Shown here: positions 18,366 through 27,745 of the stretch, in pieces
Position numbering within the stretch: position 1 is the stretch's first letter
Layout of the letters: every line of letters begins with the position of its first letter
Origin: Rhizobium sp. TH2
GTDB taxonomy: Bacteria; Pseudomonadota; Alphaproteobacteria; Rhizobiales; Rhizobiaceae
Direction of reading: 5' to 3'
DNA length: 64,000 nucleotides
Assembly (NCBI RefSeq): GCF_024707525.1
Contig: NZ_CP062231.1
Coordinates: forward strand, 1,240,001-1,304,000
Translations under genes and position numbers: made by a program
The notes under the pieces: generated by a model
Told to the model about the DNA's origin: nothing
Seen by the model: the letters and a program-made list of their open reading frames with translations, nothing else
The model's database searches: none

Positions 18366-18390
18366 GCCCCTCCCCGGGATGGGGAGGGGC
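18366..18390 (-). terminator. Hairpin between sbp and cysT
   Basis: GCCCCTCCCC and GGGGAGGGGC form a perfect 10-bp GC stem with a 5-base loop, 18 bases after the sbp stop. Only three Ts follow on the minus strand. It is likely a partial terminator or 3'-end stabiliser that leaves sbp more abundant than the permease genes, as is common for binding-protein genes. Confidence 0.6.
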
Positions 18391-18408
18391 CTGTTGGTAA
18401 GAAGTCGC

Positions 18409-19443
18409 TTATTGTGCGGGCTTGTAGATCTGGTCGAACACGCCGCCGTCACCGAAATGCTCGGGCTGGGCCTTTTTCCAGCCGCCGAACAGCGGGTCGT
18501 CGATGGTGACGAGATTCAATTCCGGCAGCGGCTTGTAGTCTTTTGCCAGCTTCGGCTCGACGGGACGGTAATGGTTCTTGGCGGCGAGCGTCTGGCCTTC
18601 CTCGGAGTAGAGGTAGTTCAGATAGGCTTCCGCCACCTTGCGGGTGCCCTTGGCATCGGCATTGCCATCGACTACTGCGATCGAGGGCTGGGCGAGGATC
18701 GAGAGGCTCGGCGTCACGATCTCGAAGCCGGCATCGGCAAATTCGCCCTGCGCGAGATAGGCTTCGTTTTCCCAGGCGAGCAGCACGTCGCCGATTTCGC
18801 GCTGTGCGAACGAGGTCAGCGAACCGCGGGCACCGGAATCGAGCACCGGAGCGCGCTTGAAGAGGTCGGCGATGTAAGCCTTGACCTTGCCCTGGTCGCC
18901 GCCGAATTCCTTGTTGGCCCAAGCCCAGGCAGCGAGATAGTTCCAACGCGCACCACCGGAGGTCTTCGGGTTCGGGGTGACGATCTGGACGTCACCCTTC
19001 ACGAGATCGCCCCAGTCCTTGATGCCCTTCGGATTGCCCTTGCGGACGAGGAAGACGATCGTCGAGGTGTAGGGAGCGGAATCATGCGGCAGGCGCTTCT
19101 TCCAGTCGGCCGGGATCTTGCCGGTCTTCTTGGCAACGGCATCGACGTCGCCTTCGAGCGCCAGCGTCACCACGTCGGCGTCGAGCCCGTCGATCACTGC
19201 GCGGGCCTGCTTGCCCGAACCGCCATGCGACTGTTCGATAGTCACCGTTTCGCCGGTGTCCTTGAGCCACTTGGCGGCGAACGCCACGTTGAATTCCTTG
19301 TAGAGCTCGCGGGTCGGATCGTAGGAAACGTTGAGCAGGGTCACGTCGGCGAATGCTGGAATGACGGTGGAAAACGCCAGCGCCGCGCCGAGAGCGGCAC
19401 CGCCAAGTCGTTTCAGAACGCTTGTCTTAGGCTTGTTGAACAT
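18409..19443 (-). CDS. sbp: Sulfate-binding protein
   Basis: This is a 344-residue periplasmic sulfate-binding protein. The N-terminal signal peptide spans about residues 15-32 ([17 protein letters not shown]). Family blocks include [50 protein letters not shown] and the C-terminal [11 protein letters not shown]. It delivers sulfate to CysTWA. A promoter with a 21-bp inverted repeat lies directly upstream. Confidence 0.94.
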   Translation of the reverse strand: MFNKPKTSVLKRLGGAALGAALAFSTVIPAFADVTLLNVSYDPTRELYKEFNVAFAAKWLKDTGETVTIEQSHGGSGKQARAVIDGLDADVVTLALEGDVDAVAKKTGKIPADWKKRLPHDSAPYTSTIVFLVRKGNPKGIKDWGDLVKGDVQIVTPNPKTSGGARWNYLAAWAWANKEFGGDQGKVKAYIADLFKRAPVLDSGARGSLTSFAQREIGDVLLAWENEAYLAQGEFADAGFEIVTPSLSILAQPSIAVVDGNADAKGTRKVAEAYLNYLYSEEGQTLAAKNHYRPVEPKLAKDYKPLPELNLVTIDDPLFGGWKKAQPEHFGDGGVFDQIYKPAQ

Positions 19444-19476
19444 CGAATTACCCTCCAGTAATTTGTTAATTCCTAA

Positions 19477-19504
19477 ACTCTATCTGGTAGGTAGAGTATG
19501 TCAA
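19477..19504 (-). promoter_or_regulatory. sbp promoter with inverted-repeat operator
   Basis: On the minus strand the -35 TTGACA (19499-19504) and the -10 TAGAGT (19477-19482) are 16 bp apart. Between and overlapping them is an inverted repeat with arms ACTCTA-CT and AG-TAGAGT (19477-19497). A repressor bound here would block RNA polymerase. The nearby Rrf2-family gene is the obvious candidate. Confidence 0.6.
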
Positions 19505-19713
19505 TTACGTAGATGGAGAAAGCAAAATTCGCGTCGACACCCTAGCCGAATTTGGAACGCAGGGCGACATTTTACGCCGCAGACGAAATGGGGAACGTGG
19601 GAAAACGTTTCAACCGGGTATGAAATTTCACCAGTCAAAGCCGCTTCATACGAATGATTTTACGTTTTTGCGGGGAAAATGGATGGTTTGCGAGCCAACT
19701 GGCGAAGCGGGAA

Positions 19714-20157
19714 TCAGCCCGCCAGCATCACTGCGGCGCGGCCGTCTTCGTAGAGCGTGTCGGCGATCGTCGACTTGAACAGCACCTCGCGCGTGGCATC
19801 CGCCACCCGGGCAAAGACGTGCCGGATCTCGCATTCGGCCTCGGAGAGACAGTCGTCGCATTTGCGGTAGGCGGTCTGCGACAGGCAGGGCAGCGGCGCG
19901 ATCGGGCCGTCGATCATGCGCAGGACCTCGCCGAAGGTGATCTCGTGCGGCGGCCTGAGCAACAAGTATCCGCCCTCCTTGCCGCGCTTGGACATGACCA
20001 GCCCGCGATGCTTGAGATCGAGCAATATCTGCTCGAGGAATTTCTTCGGGATCTTCTGCTGTTCCGCGATCTCGGCAATCAGCATCGGCCGCTTGGCCTC
20101 GGCCCGTGCAAGCGCCGCAAGCGCGCGCAACGCATATTTTGCCTTTTGAGAGATCAT
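19714..20157 (-). CDS. Rrf2-family regulator with four-cysteine cluster
   Basis: This is a 147-residue winged-helix regulator. The DNA-binding part is at residues 1-65 (MISQKAKYALRALAALA, LIAEIAEQQKIPKKFLEQIL, KRGKEGGYLL). Cysteines 91, 100, 103 and 109 form C-x8-C-x2-C-x5-C, compared with three in IscR and RirA. An iron-sulfur or thiol sensor is therefore likely. The gene is divergent from cysH and precedes sbp, so a sulfur-regulating role is inferred. Confidence 0.88.
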   Translation of the reverse strand: MISQKAKYALRALAALARAEAKRPMLIAEIAEQQKIPKKFLEQILLDLKHRGLVMSKRGKEGGYLLLRPPHEITFGEVLRMIDGPIAPLPCLSQTAYRKCDDCLSEAECEIRHVFARVADATREVLFKSTIADTLYEDGRAAVMLAG

Positions 20158-20407
20158 CTAACGCTCGAAACCATGATTCTTCGGGAAGTGTAACCCATAT
20201 TTGCCATGCACAGTGAATAAAGGCTGTTTTGCGGCGGCTTATCCCGCTGGAAATGCTCATTTTCGGCTAGATGTAAGAGTGTTCTGCCGATGGGCCGCAC
20301 CGGAGAGATATTTGCTCCACTGCCGCATGGACCTGAGAACGCAATTCCTGTCGCAAGACGCAGTACCCTGTGATAATCCGGCGAACTCGGAATCTCAGGA
20401 CACTTTA

Positions 20408-21157
20408 ATGAACATGATCAGTCTTTCCACGGAAGCCCAGTCGCTGAACGACCAGATGGCCGCACTCGATCTCGCTGGCCGGTTGTCGCTCGCAGCCAGC
20501 CTTGGTGGTCGTGTGGTCTTCACCACGAGCCTCGGCATCGAGGATCAGGTGATCACCCATGTCATCGGCGAGCATCGCTTCGATATCGACGTGGTGACGC
20601 TGGAGACTGGTCGCCTCTTTCCTCAGACAGTCAAGCTCATCGCCGACACGGAAGAGCGCTACGGCATCGATATCCGCCGCTTCTATCCCGAGAAGGCCGA
20701 TATCGACGCCTATGCCGCCCAGTATGGCCTGAACGGTTTTTATGACAGCGTCGACGCCCGCCACGCCTGTTGCGGCGTCCGCAAGGTCAAGCCGCTTGCG
20801 CGGGCGTTATCGGGCGCGCAGATCTGGGTCACCGGTCTTCGCCGCGGCCAGTCCGGCAACCGGTCGGATACGCCCTTTGCCGAATATGATGCCGAACGCA
20901 ACCTGATCAAGATCAATCCGCTTGCCGACTGGGATATCGACCGCATCAACAAGCTGGTCGCCGATCAGGCGGTTCCGATCAATCCGCTGCATGCCCGCGG
21001 CTATCCCTCGATCGGCTGTGAGCCGTGCACCCGCGCCATCAAGCCGGGCGAGCCCGAGCGCGCCGGCCGCTGGTGGTGGGAGAACGACGAGAAGCGCGAA
21101 TGCGGCCTGCATGTGCCGGAAGCAGCGCTGCCGTCGCTCGAGTCGAGCGAACTTTAA
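20408..21157 (+). CDS. cysH: Assimilatory APS reductase
   Basis: This 249-residue enzyme reduces activated sulfate (APS) to sulfite. The paired cysteines CC at 121-122 and CEPC at 204-207 bind a 4Fe-4S cluster, which marks it as an APS-type and not an E. coli PAPS-type enzyme. ECGLH at 231-235 holds the catalytic cysteine. The start at 20408 has AGGACA upstream. It is the first gene of a cysHDN group, divergent from the Rrf2 gene. Confidence 0.93.
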   Translation: MNMISLSTEAQSLNDQMAALDLAGRLSLAASLGGRVVFTTSLGIEDQVITHVIGEHRFDIDVVTLETGRLFPQTVKLIADTEERYGIDIRRFYPEKADIDAYAAQYGLNGFYDSVDARHACCGVRKVKPLARALSGAQIWVTGLRRGQSGNRSDTPFAEYDAERNLIKINPLADWDIDRINKLVADQAVPINPLHARGYPSIGCEPCTRAIKPGEPERAGRWWWENDEKRECGLHVPEAALPSLESSEL

Positions 21158-21175
21158 GAACTGAGTATGTGGTTT

Positions 21176-21223
21176 CCCCCTCATCCGGCCTTCGGCCACC
21201 TTCTCCCCGCGGGGGAGAAGAGG
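21176..21223. repeat. REP-like palindromic element, inverted pair member 1
   Basis: This element reads CCCCCTCATCCGGCC, then CACCTTCTCCCC and GGGGGAGAAG, giving a strong hairpin. It is one of four related copies in the window and lies in the cysH-cysD gap, in opposite orientation to the copy at 21292. Confidence 0.75.
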
Positions 21224-21291
21224 ATGCAAGTCTCGAAATCACTGGATCAACGAAACGCCGAGCTGGCCTTCTGAATGAAGCGGCTCAGCGG

Positions 21292-21346
21292 TCTCCCTCT
21301 TCTCCCCAGCGGGGAGAAGGTGGCGCGAATGCGCCGGATGAGGGGG
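21292..21346. repeat. REP-like palindromic element, inverted pair member 2
   Basis: This has the complementary layout to the preceding copy: CTTCTCCCC and GGGGAGAAGG followed by CGGATGAGGGG. The two copies 68 bases apart can form a larger stem and may modulate the cysH-cysD message. Confidence 0.75.
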
Positions 21347-21370
21347 TTCGAAGAAAGAGAAAGAACGAAA

Positions 21371-22324
21371 ATGCACCAGTCCGAATTCGATCCCCATTCC
21401 AGGGATATCTCCACCAGCCGCCCGCCGCTCGATCCGCATTTGAAGGCGCTGGAAAACGAAGCCATCCACATTTTCCGCGAAGTCGCCGGCGAATTCGAGC
21501 GTCCTGTCATGCTCTATTCGATCGGCAAGGACTCCTCTGTCCTCCTGCATCTCGCGCGCAAGGCCTTCTATCCCGGCCGCGTGCCGTTTCCGCTGCTGCA
21601 TGTGAACACCGGCTGGAAGTTCAAGGAAATGATCGAGTTTCGCGACAAGATCGTCGCCGAATACGATCTCGACCTGATCGCCCACACCAATCCGCGCGGT
21701 GCGTTGGAAAACGTCACGCCGTTCACCCACGGCTCGGCGCTCTACACCGACATTATGAAGACCGAGGCGCTGAAGCAGGCGCTCGACGCCGGCAAGTATG
21801 ACGCTGCCTTTGGTGGCGCCCGCCGCGACGAGGAAGCCAGCCGCGCCAAGGAGCGCATTTATTCCTTCCGTACACCCGATCATAAGTGGGACCCGCGCAA
21901 CCAGCGCCCGGAACTCTGGAACGTCTATAACGGCCAGATCCGCCAGGGCGAAAGCGTCCGCGCCTTCCCTCTGTCGAACTGGACCGAGGTCGATATCTGG
22001 CGCTACATCCAGGCCGAGAACATTCCGATCGTGCCACTCTATTTCGCCGAGGAACGTCCGATCGTCGAGCGCGACGGCATGATGATCCTGGCCGAGGACG
22101 AGCGTCTCGAACTGCTGCCGGGAGAGACGAGGCGCATGGAAATGATCCGCTTCCGCACGCTGGGCTGCTTCCCGCTCACCGGTGCGATCCGCTCGACGGC
22201 GACCACGCTCGACGAGATCATCGACGAACTCGAAACCGCCACCGTCTCCGAACGCCAGGGCCGCGCGATCGATCGCGACCAGTCCGGATCGATGGAGAAA
22301 AAGAAGCGCGAAGGATACTTCTGA
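21371..22324 (+). CDS. cysD: Sulfate adenylyltransferase subunit 2
   Basis: This is the 317-residue catalytic subunit of ATP sulfurylase, which makes APS from sulfate and ATP. The PP-loop motif [18 protein letters not shown], the block [20 protein letters not shown] and the C-terminal [11 protein letters not shown] are characteristic. The ATG at 21371 follows AGAAAGAACG. cysN starts two bases after the stop, so the heterodimer partners are translated together. Confidence 0.95.
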   Translation: MHQSEFDPHSRDISTSRPPLDPHLKALENEAIHIFREVAGEFERPVMLYSIGKDSSVLLHLARKAFYPGRVPFPLLHVNTGWKFKEMIEFRDKIVAEYDLDLIAHTNPRGALENVTPFTHGSALYTDIMKTEALKQALDAGKYDAAFGGARRDEEASRAKERIYSFRTPDHKWDPRNQRPELWNVYNGQIRQGESVRAFPLSNWTEVDIWRYIQAENIPIVPLYFAEERPIVERDGMMILAEDERLELLPGETRRMEMIRFRTLGCFPLTGAIRSTATTLDEIIDELETATVSERQGRAIDRDQSGSMEKKKREGYF

Positions 22325-22325
22325 T

Positions 22326-23801
22326 ATGACCGTGACATCCAATCTCGCCGAGGCACCGGCTTCGGCACTCGAAGCCGCGCGCGCCACCCGTGATTCCCGC
22401 CCGCTCCGGCTCATCACCTGCGGCTCCGTCGATGACGGCAAGTCGACGCTGATCGGCCGGCTGCTCTGGGATACCAAGGCGGTCAAGGAAGACCAGGCCG
22501 CCACGCTGCGCCGCGATTCCGGCAAGCAGAACGATCTCGGCCTGCCCGATTTTGCACTGCTGCTCGATGGCCTGCAGGCCGAGCGCGAGCAGGGCATCAC
22601 CATCGATGTCGCCTACCGCTATTTCGCCACGACCAAGCGCTCCTTCATCGTCGCCGACACGCCCGGACACGAGCAGTATACCCGCAACATGGCGACCGGC
22701 GCCTCGACCGCCGACCTCGCGATCCTTCTCGTCGATGCGCGCGCCGGCCTGCTCGAACAGACCCGCCGCCATGCCACGATCGCCTCGCTGATGGGCATCC
22801 GGCAGTTCGTGCTCGCGGTCAACAAGATCGACCTCGTCGATTACTCGGAAACCCGCTTCAACGAGATCGCCCATGAGTTCAAGGAGCTGGCAATCTCGCT
22901 CGGGGTGAGCAAGATCACCGCCATTCCGGTTTCGGCATTGAAGGGCGAGAACCTCGTCTATGAAGGCCGTGCCAACATGCCGTGGTATGACGGCCCGACC
23001 GTGGTCGAGACGCTGGAAAAGGCGACCGTCCGTTCGGCTCAGACGGTTGGCTTCCGCATGAGTGTACAGCGCGTCTCGCGCCCGGGTGAAAGCTTCCGCG
23101 GCTATCAGGGCACCGTCTCCGGCGGCGCCGTCAAGCCGGGCGATTCGGTCGTCATCCTGCCCTCGGGCATGGTGGCGAACGTCGCCAAGATCGTCACCTT
23201 CGACCTCGTCCGCAATGCGGCCGTCGCCGGCGATGCCGTCACGCTGGTGCTCGACCGCCAGGTCGATATCTCGCGCGGCGACATGATCGTCTCGATCGAC
23301 AGCCAGCCGATGCAGGGCCTGGGCTTCGACGCCCATCTCGTGGCGCTGCAGCCCGAAGGCATCGAGCCCGGCAAGCGCTACTGGCTGAAATCCGGCTCAC
23401 GCCGCCAGCGCGTGCTGGTCGAACCGAAGCTGCAGCTCGACCTCAAGGCCGGCAACTGGAACGACGCCGAACGCCTGCCGATGAACGCGATCGGCAAGGT
23501 GCATCTCGTGTTCGAGGAACAGGCCGTCTTCGATACCTATGAGCAGAACCGCTCCACCGGTGCCTTCATCCTGATCGATCCGGACACCAACAACACGGTG
23601 GCCGGTGGCATGATCACCGCACGCCGAAGCACGGTGAGTACCATCCATGGCGACGATGCCCGCGTGCTGTTGTCGCTGCCCGCCGATCTCGCCGACCAGA
23701 TCATGGCGAGCCCGCTCTTCGCATCCCGCCGCGACGAAGTCGAAATCCGCCGATTGACTGCGGGCCGCGTGCGCAAGCTCATCGACGGGCTGGATGCCTG
23801 A
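22326..23801 (+). CDS. cysN: Sulfate adenylyltransferase subunit 1 (GTPase)
   Basis: This is the 491-residue GTPase partner of CysD, an elongation-factor-like protein. G1 is GSVDDGKSTL at about residue 33, G3 is DTPGHEQY and G4 is VNKIDLV; EF-Tu-like barrel domains follow. It ends at the usual CysN length and has no fused APS kinase (CysC), unlike NodQ. A strong terminator follows at 23838-23865. Confidence 0.95.
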   Translation: MTVTSNLAEAPASALEAARATRDSRPLRLITCGSVDDGKSTLIGRLLWDTKAVKEDQAATLRRDSGKQNDLGLPDFALLLDGLQAEREQGITIDVAYRYFATTKRSFIVADTPGHEQYTRNMATGASTADLAILLVDARAGLLEQTRRHATIASLMGIRQFVLAVNKIDLVDYSETRFNEIAHEFKELAISLGVSKITAIPVSALKGENLVYEGRANMPWYDGPTVVETLEKATVRSAQTVGFRMSVQRVSRPGESFRGYQGTVSGGAVKPGDSVVILPSGMVANVAKIVTFDLVRNAAVAGDAVTLVLDRQVDISRGDMIVSIDSQPMQGLGFDAHLVALQPEGIEPGKRYWLKSGSRRQRVLVEPKLQLDLKAGNWNDAERLPMNAIGKVHLVFEEQAVFDTYEQNRSTGAFILIDPDTNNTVAGGMITARRSTVSTIHGDDARVLLSLPADLADQIMASPLFASRRDEVEIRRLTAGRVRKLIDGLDA

Positions 23802-23837
23802 ACAGGAAAATGAATAGAGCTACATAGTCTACATTCA

Positions 23838-23865
23838 GGGCCTCTTCGGAGGCCCTTTATTTTAT
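23838..23865 (+). terminator. Intrinsic terminator of the cysHDN operon
   Basis: GGGCCTC and GAGGCCC flank a TTCG tetraloop, followed by TTTATTTTAT. It lies 36 bases past the cysN stop and is a textbook Rho-independent terminator. Confidence 0.93.
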
Positions 23866-24039
23866 TGCCGTGGTATTTCACCGCCATAGTCGGGTCCCGC
23901 AGTCAGGTATATATTTTCCCCGTTGGTGATAAATATTTCCGCCACGTTCCATGGCGGGCATTTATTTTACCTGTTGCATTGATCGTTCATAAATTCCTAG
24001 AATTCGCCATCAATTTGGCCAGGGTATCGGGGAGCAATC

Positions 24040-26127
24040 ATGACAACCATTCCGACAGACACACTGTTTTCCGAGCAATGGTACCTCTACAACGTTACTA
24101 TCGGTGAATACGACATCAATGTTACTGCCGTGTGGGACGACTATACAGGCAAGGGCGTGAAGGTGATGGTGATCGATGATGGGTTCGACTACACCCATCC
24201 CGATCTCGCTGCCAACTACGACGACACTGCCGATTACGACTTGACGAACGAAGACGGGGATCCCACGCCGCGTGCCCCTCAATATCAAGATATGCACGGG
24301 ACGCCGGTCATGGGCCTGATCGGCGCGGCGCGTAACGACGTGGGCATTGTCGGCGTGGCGTATGGGGCCACGCTGGTGGGCGCCCGTCTCAGCTACGAAA
24401 GCGGTCTCGGCGTTTTCCTCAACCAGTGGATCGCAGGCCTCGATGCTGCGCGCGAGGACGGCACCGACATCGTCAATATGAGCTTCGATTACAACAACGC
24501 GTCCGACGTCAATCTCCAGATCGGCGAAATGTATCTTGTAGATGCGTTGCAAAGAAGCGTCGATGAAGGACGGGACGGCCTCGGCACCATACTGGTGCGA
24601 TCCGCGGGCAATCTCGATCCCTGGAATGATATGATCCCGGCATTTGGCGTCAACGGAAACCAGCTCAATGCCAACTCGCTGCAAGTGACCGTGGGCGCGA
24701 TCATGGCGGACGGCTTCTCGTCGATCTATTCGAGTGAGGGCACGCATCTGCTCATTTCCGCCTTCGGCTCTTCAATACCCGGCGATCTGATATCCACCGA
24801 CAGGCAGGGCAACGAGGGTTACACCACAGGCGACTATCTTCCCGATTTCAACGGCACGTCCGCCGCCGCCCCGATGGTCAGCGGCGTTGTCGCGCTGATG
24901 CTGGAAGCCAATCCGCATCTCGGCTGGCGTGATGTGCAGACGATTCTCGCCTATTCCGCACGGCATGTCGGTTCGGCAATCGACGGCACGACCACATCGG
25001 CGACCGAGTCCAATCCGTGGCTGTGGAACGGTGCGACCAATTGGAACGGTGGCGGTCTGCACTTCAACACCGCCTATGGATTTGGCCTTGTCGACGCACA
25101 TGCGGCGGTGCGGCTTGCCGAAACCTGGGCGGGTGTTGCCACGTCGAGCAACGAACAGCATCTTTCGCTGGATTTGCTGGCGCAGAACACCAGCCTCGCT
25201 GACGCCACGGACGGCCGGGTATTCGCCGCCGAACTCACGCAATCGATCTCGGTCGAGCGGGTCGTGGTCACGTTCGACGCCATTTCGTTGGGAGACGCGA
25301 CTGTGGAGATCACACTGACCTCGCCCGATGGCCAGGAAATCAGCCTGTCCCACCTTCCGCACGCGCGCGGTTATTACGGCCCGGTATCCTATCACAGCCA
25401 GGCTCTTCGCGGCGAACTCAGCGCCGGCGAATGGGAGGTGCGCATCGACAGCGACGACGCCACCGAGGAAGCGTTGCTGCGTGACATCAGGATCGACATC
25501 TACGGCGCCAAGGTTACGCGCAACGATAGCTACGTCTACACCGACGAGTTTTCCGAATATGCCGGCGATGGACATGCGATAGATCTTGCGGACACGAACG
25601 GGGGCGTCGATCTGCTCAACGCCGTGGCCGTCACCTCGGCCATTGCGATCAACCTCGCAGCCAAGACGGGTACGATCGACGGCGTTGCGATGACGATTGC
25701 AGGCGTCGAGAACATCTTCGGCGGCGACGGCGAGGACACGCTGACCGGCAGCAAGGGTGACAATATCATTGCCGGCGGTCGCGGCGCCGACACGGTCTTG
25801 GGCGGGAAAGGCGACGATCGATTCCGCTTTTTTGGCGTCTTTGACAGTGCCAGCAGCGGTGCCGGCCAGGACGTCTTCGGCGATTTCGGCAAGGGCAATG
25901 ACGTCTTCGATCTCAGAAGCATCGACGCGAATATCAACACCGCCAAGAACGACAAGTTCAGGTTCATCGGTGAGCATGATCTGACCGGCGTCGCGGGACA
26001 GTTGCATTTCCAGCGTTCTGGCGGCGTCACCTTCGCTGGCGGCGACGTGGATGGCGACGGCGATGTCGATATCCTCTTCAGCATCGACGGTAACCACAAG
26101 CTGGTAAAAGGCGACTTTGATCTTTAG
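24040..26127 (+). CDS. Subtilisin-like serine protease with P-domain and RTX C-terminus
   Basis: This 695-residue protein is a secreted S8 peptidase of the kexin/proprotein-convertase type. The triad is Asp46 (VIDDGFD), His86 (DMHGTPV) and Ser274 (NGTSAAAPM), with Asn191 in the oxyanion hole. A beta-sandwich P-domain follows at roughly residues 370-500. Glycine/aspartate repeats such as GGDGEDTL and GGKGDDRF are calcium-binding RTX repeats. There is no N-terminal signal; export should use a C-terminal signal and type I secretion. The PrsE/PrsD genes face it immediately downstream. The stop TAG overlaps the left end of a mobile element. Confidence 0.88.
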   Translation: MTTIPTDTLFSEQWYLYNVTIGEYDINVTAVWDDYTGKGVKVMVIDDGFDYTHPDLAANYDDTADYDLTNEDGDPTPRAPQYQDMHGTPVMGLIGAARNDVGIVGVAYGATLVGARLSYESGLGVFLNQWIAGLDAAREDGTDIVNMSFDYNNASDVNLQIGEMYLVDALQRSVDEGRDGLGTILVRSAGNLDPWNDMIPAFGVNGNQLNANSLQVTVGAIMADGFSSIYSSEGTHLLISAFGSSIPGDLISTDRQGNEGYTTGDYLPDFNGTSAAAPMVSGVVALMLEANPHLGWRDVQTILAYSARHVGSAIDGTTTSATESNPWLWNGATNWNGGGLHFNTAYGFGLVDAHAAVRLAETWAGVATSSNEQHLSLDLLAQNTSLADATDGRVFAAELTQSISVERVVVTFDAISLGDATVEITLTSPDGQEISLSHLPHARGYYGPVSYHSQALRGELSAGEWEVRIDSDDATEEALLRDIRIDIYGAKVTRNDSYVYTDEFSEYAGDGHAIDLADTNGGVDLLNAVAVTSAIAINLAAKTGTIDGVAMTIAGVENIFGGDGEDTLTGSKGDNIIAGGRGADTVLGGKGDDRFRFFGVFDSASSGAGQDVFGDFGKGNDVFDLRSIDANINTAKNDKFRFIGEHDLTGVAGQLHFQRSGGVTFAGGDVDGDGDVDILFSIDGNHKLVKGDFDL

Positions 26128-26396
26128 AGCGTTTCATTGTTAAATGGAAGCAGTTCTGCCGGAGCAGGTTTTCGTCAGGACCAAGGCGGCGGGCGAGCGT
26201 CGTACCCATAGGTACGGCCGAGACCGACGCCGCAGGTCATGGCGGAAAGATGCCCGGCCCTACGGGTTGGCTGAAACGGGCCGCCTGATCGACCGGCCGG
26301 CTTGGTCGTAGATCGTGGCTACGACACGCGCCGGCCGGTCGACCATCCGACTCGTTTGAGCCAACAGAACTGATTCCATTTAACAATGAAGCGCTC
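26127..26396. mobile_element. 270-bp MITE-like element, copy 2
   Basis: This is the second copy of the element at 13399-13668, of the same length. The terminal repeats are intact and TA occurs on both sides (TTTA-GAGCG and CGCTC-TAGC), consistent with a TA target duplication. The first base is also the last base of the subtilase stop codon. It lies between convergent genes (the protease and prsE). Confidence 0.8.
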
Positions 26397-26428
26397 TAGC
26401 GGAACTGGCCGCCTTAGCCGCCCTTCCT

Positions 26429-27745
26429 TTAGCGCTCCAGCATCGACTTGCCGAAATAGCTGGTGATCGGCCGCACCAGGTAGTCGAACGGTGTGCGCTC
26501 GGTTGTCTGGATGAAGGCATCGACCGGCATGCCGGGGATGATCTCCGCCGTGTTGCCGAGGAACTTCTCCTCGCCGGGATCGATTGTCAGCGACACGGTG
26601 TAATGGCTTTGGCCGGTACGCTCGTCGGTGATCACGTCGGCGGAGACGCGCCGCACAGTACCTCGCAGGTCGGGCGTGTGCCGGCGATCGAAGGCATTGA
26701 AGCGGATCACCGCTTTCTGGCCGACATGGATCTGGTCGATCTGCGAAGGCGGAACCTGCACCGATATCACGAGCTTCACGTCATTGGGAACGATTTCCAG
26801 GATCGGCTCTGCGGCGCGCACCACCTGACGAATCGCATGTATCGTCATGTTGAACACCCGGCCTGACATCGGCGCCTTCACCTCGATGCGCGCGAGCGTC
26901 TCGAGGGTCGAGTTCCGGCGTTCGCGCAGTTCGGCGATCCGGCCCTCGGCGTCGCCGAGTTCCTTGATCGCTTCCTCGCGCATCTGCGAACCGACATTGA
27001 TGATGGCGAGTTCGACTTCGGCGATCCGTGCCTTGCTTTCGGCGATCGATGCGTCCGCTTCCTCGATATTGCCGACCGCCTGGGCCCGGTCGCGTTCCAG
27101 CGCGGTGACGCGGGCGCGCTGCGTCAGCCCGCGCCGGAGCAGCTCGCGCTGGCCCTTGAGATCACCGTCGATCAGCGCGATCTGGTTGTTGAGCCCTTCG
27201 ATCCGGGAGTTGAGCCCGTCGATCTGCCGGTTGGTCTGCTGCTGCCGTTCCTTGAGCTGGTTCATCTGCTGGTCGCGCGTCAACCGGCGCGCCTTCAGCA
27301 GTTCCGACTGGCTGCGGACGATATCGGCTTCCGTGGCGCTCGTCTTGGCGCGCGCGACAAGCTCGGGATCGAATTTGGGCTCGGGCGAGTCGTCCTGCTC
27401 GGCGAGCAGCCGGCCGCGCGAGCCGAGAAGTGGGAAGAGCTGGCTCTCGATCACCTTGAGTTCGGCACGGTCGAAGGCGTCATCGAAGACGAGCAGCGTT
27501 TCGCCGCCCTTAACCTGCTGGCCTTCCTTGACGAGGATCTTGCCGACCACGCCGCCGGTCGCGTGCTGCACGATCTGGCGCTTGGTCTCGACCTCCACGA
27601 CGCCGATGCCGACGACAGCGCCCGCGATATTGGTGAAGACCGACCACGCGCCGAAGCCGAAGACCAGCACGAACACGGTGAGAAAGCCGGAAATCACGTA
27701 CCGGCGCATGCTCCAGGCATCTTTTGGCTTCGTCTCGGCAGTCAA
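26429..27745 (-). CDS. prsE: Type I secretion membrane-fusion protein (HlyD/PrsE family)
   Basis: This is a 438-residue periplasmic adaptor. One membrane segment near residues 15-37 is followed by a lipoyl-like half (residues 50-85), a long coiled-coil (130-290) with heptads such as QLKERQQQTNRQIDGL, and a C-terminal barrel. It links the inner-membrane ABC exporter to an outer-membrane TolC-type channel. The start is TTG at 27745, overlapping the prsD stop by 4 bases (TTGA). Confidence 0.9.
   Translation of the reverse strand: MTAETKPKDAWSMRRYVISGFLTVFVLVFGFGAWSVFTNIAGAVVGIGVVEVETKRQIVQHATGGVVGKILVKEGQQVKGGETLLVFDDAFDRAELKVIESQLFPLLGSRGRLLAEQDDSPEPKFDPELVARAKTSATEADIVRSQSELLKARRLTRDQQMNQLKERQQQTNRQIDGLNSRIEGLNNQIALIDGDLKGQRELLRRGLTQRARVTALERDRAQAVGNIEEADASIAESKARIAEVELAIINVGSQMREEAIKELGDAEGRIAELRERRNSTLETLARIEVKAPMSGRVFNMTIHAIRQVVRAAEPILEIVPNDVKLVISVQVPPSQIDQIHVGQKAVIRFNAFDRRHTPDLRGTVRRVSADVITDERTGQSHYTVSLTIDPGEEKFLGNTAEIIPGMPVDAFIQTTERTPFDYLVRPITSYFGKSMLER

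Noticed and set aside
22326..23801. NodQ-type fused CysN-CysC
   Set aside because: The protein ends at CysN length and has no kinase P-loop domain at the C-terminus.
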